DNA from: Bacteroidia bacterium
GTDB lineage: Bacteria > Bacteroidota > Bacteroidia > Chitinophagales > Saprospiraceae
DNA length: 38,783 bases
Assembly: GCA_030429045.1 (NCBI GenBank)
Contig: JAUIEA010000020.1
Span: 1-38,783 of the forward strand
Direction: 5' to 3'
A program made the position numbers and the translations under genes. Positions 33,080 to 38,783 of this stretch are shown piece by piece (within the stretch, counting starts at the first letter, position 1; each line of letters begins with the position of its first letter). The notes under the pieces are model-generated. The model did no database searches, was not told the origin of the DNA, and worked only from the letters and a program-made list of their open reading frames with translations.

Positions 33080-35743
33080 TTACAGTTGCAACTCCCCGTA
33101 ATTGGTGTGGGCATCTTCGGTCCTGACCTGAAAGCCCTTGGATCGAAACAGGCGGTCCATCGCCGTATTGGATCGCAGGAAGGAGGCATAGAGCCTGTTG
33201 AAGCCCCTTTCGCGGGCGATCTGGATGATGTAATCTGCCATTGCAGACCCCAGGCCCTGATGCTGCCAGGCATCGGCCACCACGATCGCAAATTCAGCTC
33301 CGTCATTCCAGTTGTCCCCCACGACCCGGACCACGCCGATGATGGATCGTTGTCCATTCACCTCGGTTTCGGCTACAATGGCCATTTCGCGATCATAGTC
33401 GATCTGGGTAAACCGGGAGAGAAACTCGTGGTCGACCTCCGGGATATACCCGAAGAACCGGAAGTAGATGGTCTCCTTGGAGAGGTAGTCAAACAATTTG
33501 GCCTCCATCGGTTCATCCTCGGGCTTGATGGGTCTCAGTTTGACTTCTCCACCATCCTTCAACGTGAAGATCTTACAATACTGGGACGGATAGGGTGAGA
33601 TCACCAGATGTTCATAAGGCCGGTTGGTCGCCCCGACCGGAGAGATCATCATTCGCGCATCCAGGACCACACCTCCATGTTCATCCACCGCAAACGGGTT
33701 GAGATCCATTTCCCTGATCTCCGGAAAATCCATCACCAGGTAGGCAAATCGAATGAGGAGGAAGTAGATCGCATCCAGGTCCACGCCGGGCATATTGCGA
33801 TATCCGGCCAGCAGCTTGAAGATCTTGGTGCCCTGCACCAGGTGGCGAGCCAGGGACATGTTCAACGGGGGAAGAGCCATTTGCAGGTCCTTGAAGACCT
33901 CCACAGATACCCCGCCCATTCCGAAGACGATCACCGGACCAAAAACCGGATCCTGCTTGGCGCCGATCATCAGTTCGTATCGCTTGGAAGCCATGGCCTC
34001 TACGGTCACGCCGTGCAATCGTGCATCCGGAAGGGCCGCTTTTGCACTGGCCATGATCCGGTCAAAGGTCACCCCGACAATATCGGGGTGATGAATATCC
34101 AGGACGACCCCCCCGACATCCGTCTTGTGCGAAATATCCGGAGAGTCGATCTTCATCGCCACCGGATAACCCATGGCATCCGCCGCCGATACCGCTTCTT
34201 TTGCAGAAGCCGCATGAACCACTCTGGTCACGGGGATTTCATAGGCGTCGAGGATGTCTGTCATCGCTTCCCGGTCCAGTTGAGACCGCCCTTCCTCCAG
34301 GGCACGGTCGATCACTTCACGGACCTTCTGCCGGTCCGGAGTGAAAGCTTCCGGCACCTCTTCCGGGGTTTCATAGAGGATCTCCAGGTTGCGCGCATAA
34401 TCGTTCATCAACAGGAAAACATCCACGGCGCTTTCCGGGAACCGATAGGCGGGTACCGAGCCCTGTTCGAGGATCTCCCAGGCCTTGGTCACATCCGCCT
34501 CGCCCATCCAGGACGCAAACACCGGTTTGTCGGTGTGCTGGCTTTCGTGGACCACCGCCCAGGCTACCGTATCCGGCGGGGTGATGGCCTGGGGGACAAA
34601 GATGACCAGGACGGCATCCACCCCGGGGTCATCCAGGCACAGGCGCAAGGAACGGCCAAACTGCTCGGCTGTGCCATCGCCCAGGATATCGACGGGGTTA
34701 TTGTGACTCCAGTTGGCACTGAGCAACTCGTTGAGATCTTTCATGGTGTCCGGACTCAGGGAGGCGATCTTTCCGCCCTTGCGGATCAGATAGTCTGTGG
34801 TCAGTACTGCAGGACCTCCGGCATTGGTGACAATGGCCAGTCGCGAGCCCGTCGGGCGGGGTTGCATCGCCAGGGCCTGGGCACAATAGAACAGATCGGC
34901 CATTTTCTCCACACGCAACATTCCGGCACGCTTGAAGGCAGCATCAAAGACGAGGTCATTCCCGGCCAGAGATCCGGTGTGGGAAAGGGCGGCTTTGGCA
35001 CCCTCTTCACTCGAACCGGATTTGAGGATCAGGATCGGCTTGGTGCGTGCATAGGCCCGGGCCGCACTCATAAACTTCCGGGCATCGGTCAGACTCTCCA
35101 TGTAGATCAGGATACTGGAGGTCTGGGGGTCCGTGCTCATGTACTCGATGAGGTCGTGAAAACCCACATCTGTCATCGATCCTATGGAAACGAAATAGGA
35201 AAAACCCACACTTTGCTCGGTGGCCCAATCCAGGATGCTGGCACATAGGGCACCACTCTGGGAAATGAAGGCAATCCGACCGGGGAGTGCCCCGCGGCTG
35301 GCGAAGGTGGCATTCATACCAATAGCCGGATTCATGATGCCCAGGCAGTTGGGACCCAGGATCCGGATGTTATACTCACGTGCGGTGGTCAGTACCTGCT
35401 CCAGCAGGGCATGCCCTTTTTCGCCCGCCTCCTTGAATCCGGCGGAGAGGATGAGCAGGGCCTTGATGCCGGCCTTGCCGCATTCTTCCACAATGGCCGG
35501 GACCAGCTTTGCCGGGATCTGGATCACCGCCAACTCGATCTGTTCCGGGACATCCAGTACAGATTTATAGCATTTCAGTCCCATCACTTCTCTGTATTTG
35601 GGATTGATGGGAACAAGACGTCCCTGATATCCGGCTTTCTTCATATTGGACATGACGGCATGCCCCAAGGAAACGGGGTTTTCAGAGGCACCGATGACCG
35701 CGATGGAGGCCGGGCGAAAGAAAGGTTCCAGTTGTGCTTTCAT
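33080..35743 (-). CDS. ADP-forming acyl-CoA synthetase/GNAT acetyltransferase fusion (Pat-like)
   Basis: An 887-residue fusion. Residues 1-130 are a CoA-binding Rossmann domain (SIAVIGASENPVSLG, RILGPNCLGIMNP); 130-460 succinyl-CoA synthetase-like domains, with His255 in ALSHTGSLAG at the place of the phosphohistidine; 490-700 an ATP-grasp domain (YPVAMKIDSPDISHKTDVGG, DLNPFAVDE); and 728-887 a GNAT domain (VKLRPIKPEDEPMEAKLFDY, HQGLGSAMADYII). The layout is that of enterobacterial Pat/PatZ, a protein lysine acetyltransferase whose synthetase part has lost activity; here the histidine is kept, so it may also make acyl-CoA. It starts 6 bp after an HDAC-family gene, in an operon with it. Confidence 0.92.
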   Translation of the reverse strand: MKAQLEPFFRPASIAVIGASENPVSLGHAVMSNMKKAGYQGRLVPINPKYREVMGLKCYKSVLDVPEQIELAVIQIPAKLVPAIVEECGKAGIKALLILSAGFKEAGEKGHALLEQVLTTAREYNIRILGPNCLGIMNPAIGMNATFASRGALPGRIAFISQSGALCASILDWATEQSVGFSYFVSIGSMTDVGFHDLIEYMSTDPQTSSILIYMESLTDARKFMSAARAYARTKPILILKSGSSEEGAKAALSHTGSLAGNDLVFDAAFKRAGMLRVEKMADLFYCAQALAMQPRPTGSRLAIVTNAGGPAVLTTDYLIRKGGKIASLSPDTMKDLNELLSANWSHNNPVDILGDGTAEQFGRSLRLCLDDPGVDAVLVIFVPQAITPPDTVAWAVVHESQHTDKPVFASWMGEADVTKAWEILEQGSVPAYRFPESAVDVFLLMNDYARNLEILYETPEEVPEAFTPDRQKVREVIDRALEEGRSQLDREAMTDILDAYEIPVTRVVHAASAKEAVSAADAMGYPVAMKIDSPDISHKTDVGGVVLDIHHPDIVGVTFDRIMASAKAALPDARLHGVTVEAMASKRYELMIGAKQDPVFGPVIVFGMGGVSVEVFKDLQMALPPLNMSLARHLVQGTKIFKLLAGYRNMPGVDLDAIYFLLIRFAYLVMDFPEIREMDLNPFAVDEHGGVVLDARMMISPVGATNRPYEHLVISPYPSQYCKIFTLKDGGEVKLRPIKPEDEPMEAKLFDYLSKETIYFRFFGYIPEVDHEFLSRFTQIDYDREMAIVAETEVNGQRSIIGVVRVVGDNWNDGAEFAIVVADAWQHQGLGSAMADYIIQIARERGFNRLYASFLRSNTAMDRLFRSKGFQVRTEDAHTNYGELQL

Positions 35744-35749
35744 GATCGA

Positions 35750-36709
35750 TTAACTTATACTCCAATAGGGAGATAGAAGATGCAGGCCGGCGTACAGATT
35801 GGTTTCAAAAGCATCCCAGACGCTCCGGCCGGTCTGGGTTGGCGATTCTTCATAAGGGGCAGGTAATTGATTCATACCCGCCGTAAAATTGTAAATACAC
35901 CTGGGCAAAGCCTGCAGGTTGTACCCGCCTTCCAGGGTGGCAAAATGACGGGGAAACACCTCAGCCAGTCGGCTTCCCAATTGATGATATAACTGCAGAC
36001 TGAATCGGAGATCCAACAAGGGTTCATACTGGTAGCCGTCAAATCCGGCTGAAATGGCCACGACATCCGGTTGGAATTGTTGTGCGATGGGCAGTAGTCG
36101 ATCGAATGCCACCCAGAAAAGGTCATCCCCGCTTCCGGGAGGAAGGGGAGAATTGATGGTGTATCCCTTACCCGGGCCACGTCCGATCTCGTCGATCCAG
36201 CCATGCCCGGGAAATGCCGGATACTGGTGAATGGACCAATACATCACCTGGGAAGAGGACTCAAAAATACGGGAGGTACCATCGCCCAGGTGACTGTCAA
36301 AATCGAAGATCAACACTTTCTGGCCCTGGGTAGCTAAATGACTGGCGATGATGGCGACATTATTAAAAATGCAAAAGCCACTGCTGTGTTCGGGGTAGGC
36401 ATGATGGCCCGGGGGCCGGGTCAGTGCAAAGCCGCCTGTTTCCAAAGCCAGGCGCGTGGCTGCGACTGCAGATATGGCAGCTTTCCAACTTCCCGAGGAG
36501 ACGGGTGTCTCCGGGTCCAGCCAGTGGCCGGAGGCGATGGCCTTACGCACCCGATCAATATACGCCTCTGAATGCACCAGGGGCAGCCAGGACTCTGCCT
36601 CCGGCAGGGTTGCATTCGGCAGATCTGAAAACGCCGCCAGGCGTTCCCCTCGTTCGGGATGCCCACCGGTTCGATGCTCCAGAAAATCAGAATGGTAGAT
36701 CAGCTGCAT
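35750..36709 (-). CDS. Histone deacetylase family protein (class II-like/AcuC-related)
   Basis: A 319-residue zinc-dependent deacylase of the HDAC superfamily. The active site is complete: GHH at 101-103, the zinc ligands Asp138 and His140 in FDFDSHLGDGT, Asp224 in SAGFDGY, and EGGYN at 260-264. Members remove acetyl or other acyl groups from protein lysine or polyamines in the cytoplasm. The start MQLIYHSDFLEH is the usual N-terminus; an ATG 30 codons upstream adds unrelated residues. It precedes the acyl-CoA synthetase/acetyltransferase fusion by 6 bp, which points to opposing roles in lysine acylation. Confidence 0.92.
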   Translation of the reverse strand: MQLIYHSDFLEHRTGGHPERGERLAAFSDLPNATLPEAESWLPLVHSEAYIDRVRKAIASGHWLDPETPVSSGSWKAAISAVAATRLALETGGFALTRPPGHHAYPEHSSGFCIFNNVAIIASHLATQGQKVLIFDFDSHLGDGTSRIFESSSQVMYWSIHQYPAFPGHGWIDEIGRGPGKGYTINSPLPPGSGDDLFWVAFDRLLPIAQQFQPDVVAISAGFDGYQYEPLLDLRFSLQLYHQLGSRLAEVFPRHFATLEGGYNLQALPRCIYNFTAGMNQLPAPYEESPTQTGRSVWDAFETNLYAGLHLLSPYWSIS

Positions 36710-36824
36710 ACAGTCCTCGTCGGATTCGTGTTTCCAAGGGCAAAGAAAGGGCATCCCCTGATCACATGAGGTGATCCACCTCATGATCATTCCTGCCAAA
36801 GGTCAGTTGCTCCTGAGCAATCAT

Positions 36825-36856
36825 AAAAAGAGCCGGACAGCATAGTTGTCCGACTC
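36825..36856 (-). terminator. Rho-independent terminator of the DUF937 gene
   Basis: A 10-bp stem, GAGCCGGACA (36830-36839) with TGTCCGACTC (36847-36856), contains one G-T type mismatch and is followed on the minus strand by a T run. It lies 40 bases after the DUF937 stop. Confidence 0.85.
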
Positions 36857-36895
36857 ATCACATTGTGTGAATATAGATTCGTCTTGAGCGCGCCG

Positions 36896-37522
36896 CTATT
36901 TCTTCCGGCCGAACAGTCGGCCCAGGAAGCTCATGCCCATACCGGCAACATCGTCCACGATACTTCCGTCACCATCCTTATCCAGGAAGGCCTCCAGCAT
37001 CGCCATTTTGGGATCCTTCTGGGCCCCTCCTTTCATGCCGCCTAAAATGCCTCCCAGCATGCCAGCGACTCCGGATGCGTCCAGGTTGTTCTCCTTCTTG
37101 GCCTTGCCCAGGGCGCCCATGATCATGGGTGCCAGGGATACCATCAGGGATCCCACCTGATTCTTGTCCAGCCCGGACATCTTGGATACAGTTTCGGCAG
37201 CGGTATCCTTCCGCCCACCCAGGATGTGTCCGAGGATCCCCTCGCCATTGACGGCTTTGGGATTGGCAGGTTGTGCCTGTCCTGTGAACATGCCCATCAC
37301 ATCATCCAGGATGGAACCATCGTGGTCACGATCCAGGGCATTGGACAGGGCAGACGCACCCGAAGGTGTGGCTGCGTTCTTGGCCATCGCCCCGAGGAGG
37401 ATGTTCATAATTCCGGAGGTAGCCGCCTGGGTCTTTTGCGTATCCGCACCACCGATCTGTTTGCTAAGGGTTTCCAGGACACCACCTGATAACTGGCTCT
37501 GGAGAAGGTCTGTAATATTCAT
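36896..37522 (-). CDS. DUF937 domain-containing protein
   Basis: A 208-residue protein of the DUF937 family, starting MNITDLLQSQLSGGVLETLS. It is Gly/Ala/Met-rich, with two related segments: ALDRDHDGSILDDVMGM near residue 70 and FLDKDGDGSIVDDVAGM near the C-terminus. Each carries a DxDxDG loop of the calcium-binding kind, and the family repeats lie between (AAETVSKMSGLDKNQVGSLM). Function is unknown, and the protein is not exported by any visible signal. An in-frame ATG 10 codons upstream is less likely: a perfect -7 box (TATCTTTG) lies just before the chosen start. It ends in the basic LFGRKK. Confidence 0.87.
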   Translation of the reverse strand: MNITDLLQSQLSGGVLETLSKQIGGADTQKTQAATSGIMNILLGAMAKNAATPSGASALSNALDRDHDGSILDDVMGMFTGQAQPANPKAVNGEGILGHILGGRKDTAAETVSKMSGLDKNQVGSLMVSLAPMIMGALGKAKKENNLDASGVAGMLGGILGGMKGGAQKDPKMAMLEAFLDKDGDGSIVDDVAGMGMSFLGRLFGRKK

Positions 37523-37541
37523 TCTAAAACGTTTGTTGTAC

Positions 37542-37549
37542 CAAAGATA
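37542..37549 (-). promoter_or_regulatory. -7 box TATCTTTG for the DUF937 gene
   Basis: A perfect TAnnTTTG match on the minus strand. Its position implies a leader of roughly 13 nt before the ATG at 37522 and argues against the start at 37552. Confidence 0.55.
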
Positions 37550-37665
37550 CACCTGTTCAACCGGAAGGGTTCCCTACCGGCTTCATTCCTCATGAAAAAG
37601 AGGGGACGGGCCATCCCGGACCGCTGTCCTTTCCTATCTTGTGCCAGGTAAATCTGCATACGCGA

Positions 37666-38783
37666 GTGAAACTAGTGCGAGAACCGGGCACCCCTGCCCG
37701 GAACAGCCTGCAACCGATCGATGCGCCGACCAGGATCCTGGATCGGGCCCGGCGATGGGTCCTCGACCTGTTCAACGACCATGGTGACACCCGGTTGTTG
37801 TGGCACAATTTTGCCCAGACCAGCCAACTGGTCAACACCGCCAGTCGACTGAGCGCCAGCGAAGACCTGACAGAAGAAGATCTGGCAGCCCTCTTTTTCG
37901 CCTCCTGGTTTGCCTTTACAGGCTGGTTGTTCGACACCCAGGATCCCACGGCTGCCAGTCGCCAACTGGTCAGCCAGTTCCTGACGGTCGAAAAACAGGC
38001 GGATAACCTGGTCAAACGTGTCCATCATCTGATTGGGGTGGCCACCCTCAAGGAACGCCCCCTGGATACAACGGGCCAGGTGATGTGGGATGCCGCCGTC
38101 GCCATTCATTACGGTGAAAACTACGCGGAACAGGGTCTCCTGAGAAAGTCAGAAGAAGAACAGTTGCGCCATCAGCCCTGGGACGAATCCGCCTGGCGAC
38201 AGAAAGAAATGGAGTTTCTTCGGCAACTTCAATGCTATACCCTCATCGGAAAGGCAGAGATCGAGCCCGGCCTGACCAGCCACATGCACTCCCTGGAAAA
38301 AAAGGAACAGAAGGAGCTCGCCAAAACCAGGACCGCAACGCCGCCCAAATCCGTGAACAACGGGGCGATCCAGACCTATTTTCGATCCAACTATCGCAAT
38401 CACATCAACCTGAGTGCCATTGCGGACCGAAAGGCCCAGATGCTGATCAGTGTCAATGCCATTCTCATCTCTGTCCTCATCTCCATTTTAAGTTATAGCA
38501 ATCTGGCTGAAACCCGGACGCCCCTGTTGATCCCGATCACCCTCTTCCTGGTCCTCGGACTCGCCTCCCTGATCTTCTCCGTGATCAGTGCTCGGCCCGC
38601 TGTCACCACGCGCGACCTGAACGGGCTTTCACCCGAGGAGCGTCGACGCAACCTGATCTTCTTTGGCAATTTTATCCAGCTGGAGGTCGCCGACTATGAG
38701 AAGGACATGCGCGCCCTCTTCCAGGATGATCAGGAACTGTTCACAGCGATGAATCGCGACCTCTATTTCCTGGGGAAGGTGCT
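37666..38783 (+). CDS. Pycsar effector-like protein with degenerate HD domain (3' truncated by window end)
   Basis: At least 372 residues, open to the window edge. Residues 25-195 align with an HD phosphohydrolase domain and 235-372 with the Pycsar effector membrane region (DUF5706/PycTM): IQTYFRSNYRNHINLSAIAD, RKAQMLISVNAILISVLISI, a second helix IPITLFLVLGLASLIFSVIS, then RRRNLIFFGNF and RDLYFLGKV. Such effectors act at the membrane in cyclic pyrimidine defence. The HD active site looks lost: Gln51 stands where the first metal histidine is expected and WFAFTG replaces WFHDTG, though Asp142 remains. No cyclase is visible. The GTG at 37666 is preferred; GTG at 37675 is an alternative. Confidence 0.82.
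   Translation, partial: MKLVREPGTPARNSLQPIDAPTRILDRARRWVLDLFNDHGDTRLLWHNFAQTSQLVNTASRLSASEDLTEEDLAALFFASWFAFTGWLFDTQDPTAASRQLVSQFLTVEKQADNLVKRVHHLIGVATLKERPLDTTGQVMWDAAVAIHYGENYAEQGLLRKSEEEQLRHQPWDESAWRQKEMEFLRQLQCYTLIGKAEIEPGLTSHMHSLEKKEQKELAKTRTATPPKSVNNGAIQTYFRSNYRNHINLSAIADRKAQMLISVNAILISVLISILSYSNLAETRTPLLIPITLFLVLGLASLIFSVISARPAVTTRDLNGLSPEERRRNLIFFGNFIQLEVADYEKDMRALFQDDQELFTAMNRDLYFLGKV

Noticed and set aside
33608-35248. A 546-codon open frame on the plus strand opposite the acyl-CoA synthetase fusion
   Set aside because: It is the antisense of a strongly conserved gene. Its translation is rich in His, Arg and Gly, shows no domain, and arises from the GC and codon bias of the opposite strand.
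37666-38783. A complete Pycsar defence system
   Set aside because: Only an effector-like protein is seen, cut by the window end, and no cyclase lies on the visible side.

Overview
The window reads as chromosomal DNA of a Bacteroidota bacterium, most likely an environmental lineage of moderate GC such as a Saprospiria relative; the class is inference. Supporting signs are a type IX secretion C-terminal sorting domain at the left edge, a run of promoters with the phylum's TAnnTTTG -7 box (one complete TTG-N19-TAGGTTTG), a DUF4837 lipoprotein, a K+-dependent membrane pyrophosphatase, YceI proteins, ATP-type PEP carboxykinase, methylmalonyl-CoA epimerase and an EF-G-like GTPase. I saw no tRNA, rRNA, CRISPR array, intact insertion sequence or phage module.

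Layout. 1-5000: end of a secreted protein, cysQ, pckA, and a divergent 2-oxo acid dehydrogenase E2 gene. 5000-6940: a disturbed zone where a GxxExxY nuclease-fold gene lies among three copies of a peculiar 9-8-9 spaced repeat, beside a truncated, frameshifted remnant of a TIGR01777 gene whose intact paralog follows. 7000-11320: an oligopeptide-type ABC binding lipoprotein and one enlarged permease with no ATPase, then lpxD. 11640-18460 (minus): EF-G-like GTPase; the overlapping operon cytochrome c - anmK - SDR epimerase; a large GT-C-like membrane protein. 18480-20100 (plus): O-methyltransferase coupled to a FemAB/GNAT-like protein.

20100-23190 is the accessory part: an AT-rich single-gene insert bounded by inverted repeats and resembling a gene cassette, a Bacteroidota-type orphan protein with four exact 11-bp iterons upstream, and more than 1 kb of repeat-rich non-coding DNA. 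23190-30360 returns to core genes: a small basic secreted protein, mce plus a TauE/SafE permease, DUF4837, TPR protein, hppA, nitroreductase, and an unknown protein.

30360-32990 holds two YceI-family proteins flanking a porin-like barrel, with a textbook promoter before the first. 33080-36710 is an apparent two-gene operon joining an HDAC-family deacylase to an ADP-forming acyl-CoA synthetase/GNAT acetyltransferase fusion, which could set and remove protein lysine acetylation. A DUF937 protein with two calcium-type loops follows. The right edge cuts a protein joining a catalytically degenerate HD domain to a Pycsar-type membrane effector domain.
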